From Ficedula albicollis (taxonomy: Eukaryota; Chordata; Aves; Passeriformes; Muscicapidae): a DNA stretch of 64,000 bases. The notes below the pieces were generated by a model. The model was not told the DNA's origin, did no database searches, and saw only the letters and a list, made by a program, of their open reading frames with translations. Below, in pieces: positions 14,585 to 26,980 of this stretch (position 1 is the first letter of the stretch; each line of letters begins with the position of its first letter). The position numbers were made by a program, and so were the translations under genes. The stretch is from NCBI RefSeq assembly GCF_000247815.1, contig NC_021678.1, positions 29,671,749 through 29,735,748 on the forward strand, read 5' to 3'.

Positions 14585-14985
14585 AGAGCTGAATGAGGAG
14601 TGGCACTTGTTCTGTTCAGCCTGGAGGAGACTGAGGGGGAATCTCACTGTAGTTACAGCTTCCTCTTGAGAGGAAGAGCAGGGTCAGACACTGATCTCTG
14701 CTCTGGGGTGATCAGTGCCAGGACCCGAGGGAACAGCCTGAGCTGGTGTCAGGAGAGGTTTAGGTTGGTATTAGAAAAAAATTCTTCATCTAGAGGGTGG
14801 TTGGCACTGGAACAGGCTCCCAGGGCAGTGGTCACAGCACTGTCAGAGTTAATAAGGATGTGGACAACGCACATGGTGGGATTCTTGGTACTGTCCTTGG
14901 TATTGTTCAAGGCCAGAAATGGGAGGTGATGATCCTTGCAGGTCCTTTCCAACTCAGAATTTTCTGTGTTTCCATGATTCCTAAG
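14585..14985 (+). mobile_element. CR1 LINE fragment, 3' end
   Basis: A diverged CR1 3' region in plus orientation. It shows 'ttcagcctggaggagactgaggggg', 'ggagaggtttaggttggtatta', 'aaaattcttcat', 'ggcactggaacaggctcccaggg', 'tgatccttgcaggtcctttccaactcagaatt' and a decayed 'tccatgattcct' tail. The order matches known avian CR1 3' ends. It is truncated at the 5' end, and the overlapping 79-109 codon frames are shadows of it. Confidence 0.93.
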
Positions 14986-15180
14986 CATGCCAGTCTATGC
15001 CCTTGGCAATACCTTGTTAAGATTACAACAGATTATGAAATATCAACAAATTAACCAGAATCCAAGAGTTTTGATGAGTTGAAAGCATTTAGAATTTACC
15101 CAGGCCATCATGGTTCCCTACTTGCTTACAGATCTGTGCTTTCTAGAAAGATATTGTCATAACTTTTTGTGGTAAATATA

Positions 15181-15672
15181 TACATATATATACATATATA
15201 TACATATATATACATATATATACATATATATACATATATATACATATATATACATATATATACATATATATACATATATATACATATATATACATATATA
15301 TACATATATATACATATATATACATATATATACATATATATACATATATATACATATATATACATATATATACATATATATACATATATATACATATATA
15401 TACATATATATACATATATATACATATATATACATATATATACATATATATACATATATATACATATATATACATATATATACATATATATACATATATA
15501 TACATATATATACATATATATACATATATATACATATATATACATATATATACATATATATACATATATATACATATATATACATATATATACATATATA
15601 TACATATATATACATATATATACATATATATACATATATATACATATATATACATATATATACATATATATA
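15181..15672. repeat. Perfect 10-bp AT-rich tandem array, 49 copies of TACATATATA
   Basis: Forty-nine consecutive, identical decamers (15,181-15,670) are followed by a two-base partial copy, with no substitution visible. The unit is almost palindromic and could form cruciforms. Because 10 is not a multiple of 3 and the array contains no stop codon in several frames, 160-216 codon open frames run through it on both strands. They encode only [12 protein letters not shown] or [12 protein letters not shown] repeats and are not genes. Confidence 0.98.
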
Positions 15673-16110
15673 AAAGGCAAATATTCAGGGCTACAATGTT
15701 ATCCTAACTGCAGTTTCTGTTTCTATCTTTCTGGTTTGATGGTTTTATCAATTTCTAAATGCAATGCACATATATTTCATATGAGAAAATTAGTGTCAGA
15801 AAGTTTCTGGTCCACATAAACAGGAGAATGGTCATGCTAAGATCACACAGCAAATCAATAAGAGACACAAATGGAAATCAGTTCTCCTTATTTCCAGTCT
15901 GGTGTCTTAACTGTATTTTTTTCCTTCTGCTGTTTCTTCACTGTTACCAAATAACATTTAAGGAAGTGAGAACTTGTTATCTGACTTTGAAATAAAACTG
16001 ATCATTTCTGGGAAGGTACATAAACTTGGCTTGAGAGAAACCATCACGCTGATCTGGAATTCTTCTCAGGAAAGCTGAGCATTAAATTTTGTTTTTCCTT
16101 TATCTTACAG

Positions 16111-16235
16111 GTCTTGCAATTGCAAGTGCTCTGATAGACATTTCACAACAGAAGCCTGCAGACTGTAAAGATAAGAGTTCAGGAGTCAGAAATCGAAAAC
16201 ATCACCTTTCAACACGTCAAGGAACTTGTGTCTGA
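16111..16235 (+). other. Candidate 3'-terminal coding exon, unidentified
   Basis: A strong 3' splice site (pyrimidine-rich 'gtttttcctttatcttacag') precedes a frame that is open for 40 codons and ends in TGA at 16,233-16,235. Two bases complete the first codon, so the preceding intron would be phase 1. The peptide begins LAIASALIDISQQKPADCKD and ends RQGTCV, with a basic segment (RNRKHH) between. I cannot assign it to a family. Downstream, about 4 kb of ORF-poor AT-rich sequence with several AATAAA motifs would suit a long 3' UTR. Forty open codons after one acceptor can arise by chance. Confidence 0.22.
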
Positions 16236-19200
16236 GAGTCAAAAACTACAATTGTATATTCTGTAATGTTTTCTTTTTAAATGGCTTCCATTGAAAGCTA
16301 TACTACAGCCTCAGTTTTTGTGGAGGCAAATCTATAAATGAACACATGAGGTACTGTGCTCTGTTTTAGTGTCACAGCCTGCTATCCCCCAAAGCAGAAC
16401 AAACTTGTGGTAGGTATGAGTATGCTTGATGAGCTTTAATTAAAAGAGTGGATCCTGGTATCAACAAAATACAAAATAAAATAACAAGTATTCTTAATCC
16501 TGAACATATCAGAACAGGGAAAATCCTTGGACAGAAATAGGAAAAACTTTGCATTATTTTTTTGTGATGTAGAAGCAAATTGTATAATTGAACACTGAGC
16601 AAATTCCAAGAAACTAAAAGAAATTTTTGTATAGTTTAATGTAACAATGCGAATTGTACAGTTCTTTCCTTGCAATTGGCATTTAGATTTCTTTCCAGCA
16701 AGCAGGAACTAAAGAGAATCATTAGGATTTAGGTGTTTTTTTTATCATTGCCCAGAAGAGGTAGGCATCTTTTGAATTTAGCAAAGGTGTATCCCAAGAA
16801 CACCACATGTAATATTTGAAAGATAATTCTATTAAATACTATAACTTGAGCATTTAATGATTATTTTCTTTACATTGAAAAGATCCTCAAAAACATTTAA
16901 GCTGCAGAAGAGTGATGGGTGGACTTTATTTTCTGTACCTCAGAGTTTGTCCTGAATTAGGGATATTTTACAGATTCCTCTGTGCCAGCTAAATGATCAG
17001 CAAAATTAATTGAGCATGAAAAAGCTGCTTTCTGATATTTTTTCCCCAAGAGAGTCTCCAAGACTGCAAATCTAAGGAGAGTTGAACATGCTGTTATTCA
17101 ACCTGCTCCCGTTTCAATATTGAAATTTGCTAGTATCTATATATTGTCCTGATTTTTAAGCAGAAGAAATCCATCCCAGTTGGCACTTTGGCTCTTGCTT
17201 TTATAAGAAAGTATGGATTTTTTTTTTTCCCCTCACAACTGCAGAATTTCATCTCATTGTCACTTTAGCACCTGTTAAGGAATTACCCAAAACAAACAAA
17301 CAAACAAACAAACAAATAAATAAATAAATAAATAAATGTTTAAAAAATCCATCTTGCTTCCAACATTAGTTATCAAATCAAATCCCACAACCAGTGTGGA
17401 ACCTCACACAATCAGTACTCAAGAACAAAAAGCAGATAAAATAATTTCCTTTGTGCAGGACTTTATAGTCTTCTGGGGTAACCACAACAGATAGCCTGGC
17501 AACCAGCTTTAATGGCCCTTGGTCTTTTTATTTACTCAAAATTCATAGAAAAGAGTAAGAGAATGCTAAGGGGCAGGTAGCAGATGTGTCATATTCTCAT
17601 TTATGCGTTGCACACTGACAGAGTGTAATATGAAACCAGTAGTTTTGTACAAGCTTGTTGAAAGTATAGTTTCTCAAGACCAAATTTGCCACCATCCTAG
17701 TACAGGAGAGTGACACAGAGATATAAATGTCTCATGTAATGATAGACTTTTGGTAAATATGAAAGATACAAAAAGATAATTGATGTTTTACTACTATATC
17801 TGTATTTTTTATGTTCTTTTTATTTCAGGAAGATGATGACATTTTACTGTTTATAGTTGACTACATAGTTACTTGCATGCCATGGTGGTGCAGTAGCAGT
17901 AATAAAGCCCTGTTGTGAGTTGTGTTTATTTCCTAAAGCCATTCATACATAGAAGTACTCAGCTTAATTTGGATGAGGACTAAATGTAAAAGTAATTATT
18001 AAAAAGGAACAATTGTACAGTATGTAGTTATATCTTGTACAGGAGTATTAGGTTGCATCTAACCATGACTGCTGTATTGTTTTGATAAATTATGCACTTA
18101 TGAATTATGGTATAATTATTTCTTATACTGGCATGATTGTTTTAGTATTTTCATATCTTAAAATAAGATTATTATCTTAAAATAATGCCATCACAATCTT
18201 GTGACTTTTATTGCCTATTCTGACCTCATGTAACCTAAAACTTTAAAAATTCATTTTTAAAGGTTCTGCTAGGAACTTTGAACCAGTGCTACTTAGCCTA
18301 GTGAAAAAATTGTCCTTTGAAAACAGCCCTTTCTGCCAGTTTTAAAGTTAATCTGTTCAACTGAATATAAACTGATGGGATTGGTTTACATGATTCACAC
18401 ACTTAGGAAAAAGAAAGAGCCACTTGTCTGAAACTCTGAATTATCCTCAACCTAAGCATTTCACATAAGAAATACACAGCGTGTGTTTTGTGAATGTTCT
18501 GGAATCCCCATCCACAGAAAGACCATCCAGTCCTGTAGGAGAGTTTTGATCTTGCTCACTCATACAGGATTGCATTCCTCTGTATCTCAACCAGAGTTTG
18601 AAAAATACTTGAAAATCAGGTGTGACTTTTAAAGGGATTAAGATATTTTATTGTGACACTGAAGATAGGCAAATAGCCATCAGCCATTTTGCTGTGTTTT
18701 CAGGTAAAAATGTTATTTTACTGTACAAGAAAAGCATGTTTGTCATGGGATCATTCAGCATTTCCCTTCACTCTGAGAATTTTTTTTTCTGAAGTATCTT
18801 TCTTCTCCCAGGATCCCTGATTGCATGCAAATTAATAAATTCGTATAATAATGAAGTAAATAAAAATACCTAAATGATGGCCACACTTAAAAACAAGAAG
18901 TTTGAAAGTTTTACATCTTATACCAAAGCTTTCTTTTTGGAAGGTATAAATAGCATAAATGTCTGATAACTACATTTTGTTAGTTGTTGACAAGTGCAAA
19001 CTTTTTGGTAACCACCACTGCACATCAGATAAGATGTTTTATGAACAATCCCATTATGATTGTGTGAAGAAAAGGCCATTTTTTTTTAAACCCTGTTCTC
19101 CAATTTAATTTTGGAACCCTTTCTTAGAGTCAGAAAATGTTGAATGGCCTGTTTTACTCTTAATGTGATTTATATTGGATGAAAAATAAATGAGTAAGTG

Positions 19201-20180
19201 CTGTTCTGGTAAGTAAGCCCCAGTGAAGTTCTGATTGTCAGGATTCAACCTCCCCCTCCTTCAGTCCATGGATTCTGCTGAGGGAAATCCAGCAGCTACA
19301 AATTACTGTTCCAAATATGAGATAGCCTGTCCATGGTAACATGGGTTTAGTGCTTCAGTTCCTTTTTGTATTTCTGTATTTATATAAAATCCTGAAACTA
19401 CTTAAATCGAATTTGCACACTTCTGAATATTTGCTTCCATTCATTACATTCCTATGAAATGTAATGAAATGTTTGTTTACCTGTACAAAAAAAAATAATA
19501 AAAAATAAGGTTATCAGTATATCGCCACTATTAAAATTACTTAATAAAAAAGGTCAAATTCTTGACATATTAAGGCATCCTTATACCATTAAGGAACATT
19601 TGAATTCATCTGATGTGAGAATTTTCATAGCTGACTCCTCTTTTTATACAGAGATTTTTTATGAGAGTTTCCTCTCATCTTCCCAAATCAAAAACATTTT
19701 GACAATTTCAGATTGGGGCATGGAATTTTTTATGTATAAAATCTGCAGCAATAATTATTTTCTAAATAATTTAATGTAGAGGCTGGAATCCTGATGGTAA
19801 GAATTTTAGTTGGGGATCACTTTAACAGATGTTCAATCTTCATGCATAATAAATTTCCTAGTATTCATATAAATTATAAAATCATGATGTACCTAATTTC
19901 GTTACCAGTTTTTTAAAAAGCATCTGAAAGGTTTCTTGACAATAAAGAAAATTTCTCTGTTAAAGGTAATTTACAATCCCTCTTTTTTATAAGCAAACTT
20001 GTCCTGTTCAGAATGTTTGACATTATTCGTGAAAATTGAATGAATTAACTGTACTTTTCCCACTCTGTAAGGTGCAGCATTACCTGAAAAACTGAAGTTT
20101 GCTGATACTTATTTCAGATCTAGAATAAAATATGGAATATCCAAGGCTGTTTTAGGAGCTTATAACAAATAACAACAAGC
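16236..20180. other. ORF-poor AT-rich stretch, possible 3' UTR or intergenic
   Basis: Only two short minus-strand frames lie at its start (16.37-16.68 kb), and from about 16.7 kb no frame of 60 codons or more occurs on either strand. AATAAA motifs are present at 16,475, 17,901 and 19,186. An intronic or intergenic AT-rich stretch explains it equally well. It contains one AAAC/AAAT microsatellite. Confidence 0.3.
17290..17338. repeat. (AAAC)n(AAAT)n microsatellite
   Basis: About six AAAC tetramers are followed by about six AAAT tetramers on the plus strand. It is a simple repeat. Confidence 0.95.
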
Positions 20181-22779
20181 TCAGTGATGTCTGCAGGTGG
20201 CCAGAACTTCCCTTGCTGTCTTCAGTTGTACTTGCTCATTAAATACTAACAGCAAAGGACAAAGATGGCAAAAAAAGTCCTTGCAGCATCTGGGCTTGTG
20301 TAGCTCAGGGCCATACATTTGTTTTTTCAGCTTTTCCTTATTTAATGCAATTTTACTTTCATAAGGATTGTTTGTATTTCTGTGTGACTGCCTATATGGC
20401 CACATGTGGCCATTGCTATGGCTGCTGGTATTTCTGATTTTGGAAAATTATCATCTTGTATATATAGTTGGAATTCTGGGGGCTCTCTGAAATTTATTGT
20501 GAGGCTGAAAAGGGACTAATATTGCCCCAGGCTTGGTCATATCTGCTGAAACTTGTGTGTGTCTTGAAGCAACATTTCTGTGCCCTTGCTGATTCGTTAA
20601 AAGCTGCCTTTTTCTAAAATGAGAAAGCAAGAGCAGGAGCAATGGGCAAACCAAACAATTATTTTTAAATCATATGTGTGTATGTATGTGTGTGTGTGCC
20701 TATATATATATGAAATAGATTATGAAATTGGTTTCACAGCTGATCTAAATCAGAACATTCTCTCAGTTTCCTCACTTATTATATTGAATAATATGAGGGT
20801 TAACTCAGTGATTATTTATGTACATAATAACAGCCATTTCTACAGAAATAAAATCTTAAATGTGTTTGCCTTCTGAGTGGGGATATAGAAGTGTGCTTGA
20901 AACACTATGGAAAATGTTATCAACTATCACTTGTTATCAATTATTATCAATTGGGTATCAGTATTTTCAGCATGTCCAAGACTGAGTGCAGAAGGTGAGG
21001 CATCTCCTGTCCTTTTTTGTCCTTCCTTTTCTAATATATTTTCCTGTAGCTGTTCTTACATGCTAAGATCAGAGTTAATAATACAGAAAGAATATGAATT
21101 TTGACAGAATTGCTGCTCATTTAACAATGTTTCTATGATATTATAAAGCAGTGCTTAGCTATGCTATTTTCCAATTTTAGCTAATGCCTTTTTCTCAAAG
21201 ACCTTTCATTAGACAAGAAGCAAGAAAAAAGTAAGATGGATCTCTTCAAATACACTTCAAGACCTAAAAGATATCAGAAACATCTTCTTCTCCTAAGGGT
21301 CTGTGTCTTTTTAACAATTATTCTAAGGTCAGTATTTTTTAAAAGTCAATTTTATTATATGACTTTTAGGGATTAACATGAAGCAAAATTTATTTTTTCA
21401 TGTGAAGTCCTGACGGTCTCTTAAGACATTCAGTTGTAAAATATAATTGAGAGAAAATAAACCTGGTTTTGGAACATAATGTTTAGGATTAGCAGCATGG
21501 ATGTTTTCATGAAAGAACTCTACACAAATTGTCTGTTTCCTAAAGCTTCCTGTCAGACATGAAATTTGTCAATACTCCTGCAGGGCTCCTCTTCCCCATC
21601 CCTTCCCAGAGCACTAAGAGTCAAATAGTCAGGTATAAAAATCTTTTAAATCTATTAATACAGGTAATTTTGTTTCTGCTTCTAAAAAGATGATGGAAAT
21701 ATGGCCAAAAAAAAAGTTTACTAAGTGAAGACTTAGGCAGGATAAAATTACCCTTACTTGGGAATATTTAAGATTAATTAATTAATGTATAGAGAGTGCT
21801 CAGAGCTCTTTACTGATCTAAAAATATCAGTCACTGTAAGAGTGCTGAGTGTATTTTAGTTACTAAGTTATTTAGTATCAGGTTCATTTCATAGTGCTAG
21901 GTGTTCATTTTTTATGCCACAACTTGAGACACAATTTTAAAAAACAGCAAACAAACCAAATTATTTGCTGGCAGATGTTCAAACTATGTGACGTTTCATA
22001 TAACAATGGTCACAGAATTTGCTCTTGGTTCTGCTTATCGATGTCATTTTCCTTTTCTTGATTAATATTTTACTAGCATATTCAATTTACTGGTATTTTT
22101 TATTATTATTTGGACTTAGTAGATATTTGATTTTATATTATTTCTTCTTTGTTTTTCTTCTGCAAGTAGCCATTATTCATTCAGCACCTTCTGCTTCATT
22201 CTCAGTTGCCCAGACCATAGGATCTCAAAGGTGCTCCACTATTTTGTCCACTGCAGTCTGAAAATGTCAGTGAATGTAACATTTTAACCATGTAGAGGAA
22301 TATCAGGGATAATGCATTTCCATGCCTTAATCCCTCATTTATATTAAATGGGCCAGAGATTTTGCACCTTCTTCATGCTCCATCTTCTTCATTGCCAATT
22401 GTAACTGTGCCTGTTAAAAAATGTCTTATGGAGTTATAAATTCCTCCAATGTGGCTCAAAGGCCACAATATAGTGGTGCAAGATTTCTTAAAATCTAGAA
22501 GTGTGTGTATTAATTCTGACTATAGTGTTATATGTCTTCAAATATATAATGATTATTTAATATTTGGGAGAATTCTTTTTCCAGAATTCAGATTGATATT
22601 ACTGAAATGTTCCTGCTTTATTAAAAACAAACAATCAAACAAAAACCCCATAAAAACAATCCCCCCAAAATGAACACCCTTCTGAGAAAGCTTTTTAGGC
22701 TTTCAGAAAAGCACAGGCACTCTCTCCACTGGCTTTTACATTGCATTTCTGAAAAACCTTTCATGGTTATGAAATTTTT
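20181..22779. other. AT-rich unique sequence
   Basis: No recognisable gene or repeat family apart from the short TG/TA microsatellite near 20.69 kb. Open frames are 85 codons or fewer and unrecognised. Confidence 0.55.
20673..20712. repeat. TG/TATG and TA microsatellite
   Basis: A TGTG/TATG run is followed by a short TA run. It is a simple repeat. Confidence 0.85.
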
Positions 22780-23781
22780 TCAGCTATCTGAAATCAACAG
22801 AATTATTCTGTACAGCCCTTGGCTTTGTTTACCTCCTCCTGCTTTTAATAATTTAATGGCAACCCTGTCAACACACGGTGCCAAGTTCTTCCCAAAGGCT
22901 TGTAATTGCCTCTTGGATCCCTTCAGAGCTGAGCTCCACAAACAGCTCAGGTCCATCCCTTTGTAACTTTCTTCTTTGAAAAGAAAGGGTTTTCATTGTT
23001 CATCAGATTGGCAAAAGAATGATGCTCTTTCCTCCAGGTGAATATTCTGCTTTCTTCTCAGGCATTAATGTTCCTTCTCTGCCCCATCCTCTCCACCATG
23101 CCCTTCAAATGTTCTGAAGTGGCTTTGTCTCTTGGCATTTGCTTTTGGTTCAATCTCATCATGAACCTGATCCAGGTTCTGAAGGCATGCAGTCCTTGCC
23201 ACATTCTGATCCTAATTCCCTTCCAAAATCTTTGATCTTTCCTCTTGGGAGTGTACTGTTGGTTTCTTCAGCAAAAAAGCATAAAGCATCTCCAGTCATC
23301 TTACACTTAGCATCATCTGCACATTTCAGATAGAAATCTTCCAAAGCTTCAAACCTGTCCTTAGCTGCTGCTCAGAGTTTCTCTGATTGCTCAGAGTGTG
23401 TAAGTTTTACTTGTAGCATGTAGGTTTGCCTGTGCTGGGATGAGGCTGTCTCCTGTAGAGACATTTACAGTTCTAATATCCAGCCAGCTGTTCCCGTTTT
23501 TGGGGCTTTTCTTGTACAATATGCACTCAAAATGTTCCGTGACCTCAGGGTCTATCCTTTCCTTGGTAGGCCTCTCTATTATCTGCCTTCCTAAGATTTA
23601 GTCAAGTATTTCCTAAGAATTTGTTCCTCTTTATGAAGAAAAGATCTTGAATTCCAAGTAATACTGCTTTAATATGACCCCACTCCTTTAGCCTGCCCAG
23701 GTTTTTACAGTCAGCAGAGCTTTGAGAGTCAAATATGTGTCCAAGGTATTGTTTTTTGCCAAGGTCCAAGCAACTCTAGCT
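22780..23781 (-). mobile_element. Decayed coding stretch, possibly non-LTR retrotransposon (reverse-transcriptase-like)
   Basis: On the minus strand, four successive blocks of about 55-130 codons stay largely open in shifting frames: 23,781-23,606, 23,600-23,391, 23,370-23,159 and 23,175-22,780. The last has two internal stops. The last block contains GKNLAPCVDRVAIKLLKAGG. This resembles the GKAPG-D-(I/V)P-ELLKAGG segment at the start of RTE-type reverse transcriptases. The first block has KKQYLGHIFDSQSS followed by an amphipathic stretch, like the 'YLG' region late in such reverse transcriptases. Their order is the reverse of a single intact element, so a rearranged or tandem relic, a pseudogene, or chance all remain possible. 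Nothing here is functional. Confidence 0.3.
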
Positions 23782-25827
23782 AGAGCTTGTGTGCTAAGTC
23801 ATTGCCTAATTTCTGTGGTGCAATAGACCTGGGAGTTGTTTTCTGCAATATTTGGAGGGTTAGAGGGGAATGTTTGAGAAATATAAGTATCTTAAGCCAA
23901 TGATTCGTATTACTGTAAAGGTGCTCTTTCATTGCTTAACCAGATTGCCATTTCATAGGGTTTGCCTCTCACTGTGCCTCTCCCAGTCCCAGAAAAGGGA
24001 AAACATACAACTTCATGTTCTCTTCATGACACTCTTAGACACTTAGTTCTCTTAGACGCTGAAATTGCTAATGGTAAGACAGTGTTATCATTTAGTTTAT
24101 TTAATAAACTAATCAGTTTTTCAAAAGAGGTCTTTAAAATTCTGCAGCTTAATGGTAGCTCAAAATTGAAGCTCTCAGAACTTTTCATTTGCCTTGTCAT
24201 AGTTCAACCTTTTGTTACAACAAATTTAAACAATTAAACAGAAATTTCATGGCTGTGGACTGGAAAGAGATCAAGCAAAGTGGTTTTAGCATAAGTGGCT
24301 GGATGTGCCACCCCTGCCCCTCAGGTTCTAGACTAGTAACAGCAGGATGTGATATTTAGATCAAGTTCTTTACTTAATCCTAAGATTGCCCTTCTGATGT
24401 ATCCATTCAGAAAAAAAGCCATTGTAAAATCCAGAGTAATGGCACAGATTTATAGAAACTGGCAGCAAGCCCAAACCTTTCCTGTGGTGTAGGGACTCAT
24501 TTTTAAAATTTATTACTATGGTGTTTATATTTGCTGGGATCATCTTGTTATGTCAGCTGCAAATATATTCAATTGCATCAGGCTTTTGTTTCTCTTTGCT
24601 TTTTGTTTTCCCTTTGACTGGGAGGGTACCCTTACATAGCATCAGCAGTATGTTGCTGATCTCTCCAGTTAATTCTGGGTGAGTTAGTCTGGGTACCAGG
24701 AGGGCAGAGCTGCATCAGCACTGTCTGCACCCCTGCTAATAGCTTACTGCTCTGCAGAGCTAATTAGCTCCGTGAGAGAGCACAGGAGCCTGGCACTGGG
24801 ACAAGCCAGCTTGTTCTCAGTGAGCTCAGGTAGCTCTGCACAGCATTTAGTTTTCCTGTCCAGTTTTGAGGTTATAACTCTTGCTGGATGAGCCTTAGCA
24901 CCAAAGCAATGTAAATAACATCCCCACTCCAGGAGTACACTCAGTGCCTCTGAGTGACATTTTCCTGCAGGATTTCTTCTATGAGCTGGTGAAGCAAAAC
25001 AAATGTTAAGATATTCATAATAGCAAATATATTGTGCCCTTAAAAAGTCAGTTACTCCTCCTATGAAGACTGGCACTAACTGACCTGAGTCAGAGCTTAA
25101 AAAACCACAATCAGAAGAACTGTGTAACAAGGAACAAGTGACCAAGGTATAGCAAATAATCCTTAGATTCCTTTTGAGCCAGCTTTCTGATTTTTTTTTT
25201 TTTCCTTTTTTTCCCTGCTGTTTCAAAGTGCATGGTTACCCTCTGTACCTCCATTTTGTTTGGTGCTTCTGAGCAAAGCACTCCCACATTTCTTCAATTT
25301 GTATCAATAACAAACAGCTTTCATTCTCTCCCAGTCAATGTTAGAATATGCAAAGCGAATCAAAATCTGTGGTCAACATAATAAAAGGAAACACCTATCT
25401 CTTCCAGTCAGCCATTGCCTCACTATGTTTTTTCTCTGCTTTAGATAAACAATCTACAATGTGTTTACTGAGGCTTGTACTGATATCCCTCAATGGTATA
25501 GGCAAGTCTACTTTTATTCCAGCAGACAGAGAGAATAAGCCCACGGTGCACAGTGCGTGCAAACCCCTTTGAAACCCAAGATTATTTGTTCTCTGACTGT
25601 TCTAAGGTAATTAAGGAGCATTGCATGTTTCTCAATTAATGATTCCTCATTCAGCTGGGGATCTTTGATGCTAATTTGTTTTAATCAGGACAGAGACTGC
25701 TAAAAAACTAAACAATTCAGTGAAGAGGAACTAGGAATTTTTAATCAAGTGGAAAAGATCTAAATGCTAGGAGGGACACATCCATCATAAGTTTTCACTT
25801 CTTGTTCATTTAACTTTGTGCTTTCAG

Positions 25828-25937
25828 GTCTCGTAAAATGTTGCGTTAATCAATGCAAGAAAGTTTGTGAATATGAAGAATGCATGGTGGTTTTTTCTTC
25901 ATCTGACATGAACATTTGTGCAAAAATGAGGAGGTGA
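25828..25937 (+). other. Candidate terminal exon, cysteine-rich, insulin A-chain-like spacing
   Basis: A good 3' splice site ('ttcatttaactttgtgctttcag') is followed by two bases completing a codon, then 35 codons and TGA. The peptide starts LVKCCVNQCKKVCEYEEC and carries six cysteines. Four of them follow C-C-x3-C-x8-C, exactly the spacing of insulin/relaxin-family A chains, and a phase 1 intron before the A chain is also typical of that family. Three things argue against it: there is an extra cysteine inside the x8 loop, the usual hydrophobic position in that loop is Glu, and 17 residues follow the last motif cysteine. I see no B chain or dibasic cleavage site upstream. Confidence 0.15.
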
Positions 25938-26940
25938 AATAAGAGCCATGATATTAAAACACATTCACCATGGGTTTTTAGTTATGCACTGAAGTAGTTT
26001 TCTGTTTTGTCAAACATTATATAGGAAGTTGTCAATCATTGTGGTCTTAATATCCTGGGGAGTCACTGGGAAAAAATACTGGTTTTGTGGGGGGATTAGA
26101 TGCTCTCCATTTAAATGTTAATTTTAAAATTATTTTGGTATCACACTCCATGCATACATTGGGTAAAATAACCTACTGTAAACTTCTGTCCATGGAATTA
26201 GTATTTCAAAGACTGCAGCCTATGCTACATGAAATCACATGGTTTCTGAGGAGACCATGTATATGCTCGATAAAGTAATGTTTTATTCCTAAGTACAGTT
26301 ATTTATAGCTTTGAGGCAAAAGCATTTCACAGTTCTGTCTCCTCCAGCTGCTTTACCACGATAGACTTTATAGACTTGGTGTCTTCCATCTTGGAAATTC
26401 CAATGTGTGCATTCTACTCCTGTGGCTTCAACAGAGTGGAGGTGCTCCCAAGCCTTGACTTCCAGAGATCTTTAGCCATGTGTTGGAGTTAAGGCCATGA
26501 AGGACACTTAAATCCAAAAGGTGAATCTTCCTGAACAAGCAGTACTTTAGCAACAATTAAAAGTAAATTGTAGGTGCTAAGAAATTTCCAGATCACGAGT
26601 GGCATTTAATGACTTTGAGGTTTTTAGTGTTGGGAAACATTTTCAGTTTAGTGATTCTTATGTGACCTCCAGCATCTTCCCTATCACTGCTTTTAATGCA
26701 TGAAACTTTTTGGACTGGTACCCACCTTCCTAGTACCTGTCTACTAAGCTCTAAACAGTGCCAAAAATAGGCAGAGAGACAAGAAATCTAACTGGCTTCC
26801 TTGCCCTCCTTACTTTAGGGCTGTGAACAGTGTGTTTATTTCACAGTTGAGAAGTCAAAATGAACAGAAAAGTCCTGATAATAAATTCCTAATGACCTAT
26901 CTTAAGGGTGGATTTTAAGTAGTTTAATAGCAGCAAGGGT

Positions 26941-26980
26941 TTGGTTGTTTGTTTGTTTATTTGTTGTTTGTTTGTTTGGG
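26941..26980. repeat. (GTTT)n microsatellite
   Basis: An imperfect GTTT run of about 40 bp. Confidence 0.9.

Noticed and set aside
15126..15819. 160-216 codon frames at the AT array
   Set aside because: They are translations of a 10-bp tandem repeat without stop codons, open on both strands.
24744..25226. 160-codon minus-strand frame
   Set aside because: The lysine-rich start is antisense poly-T, no family resemblance is seen, and a frame of this length is expected about once or more by chance in 64 kb.
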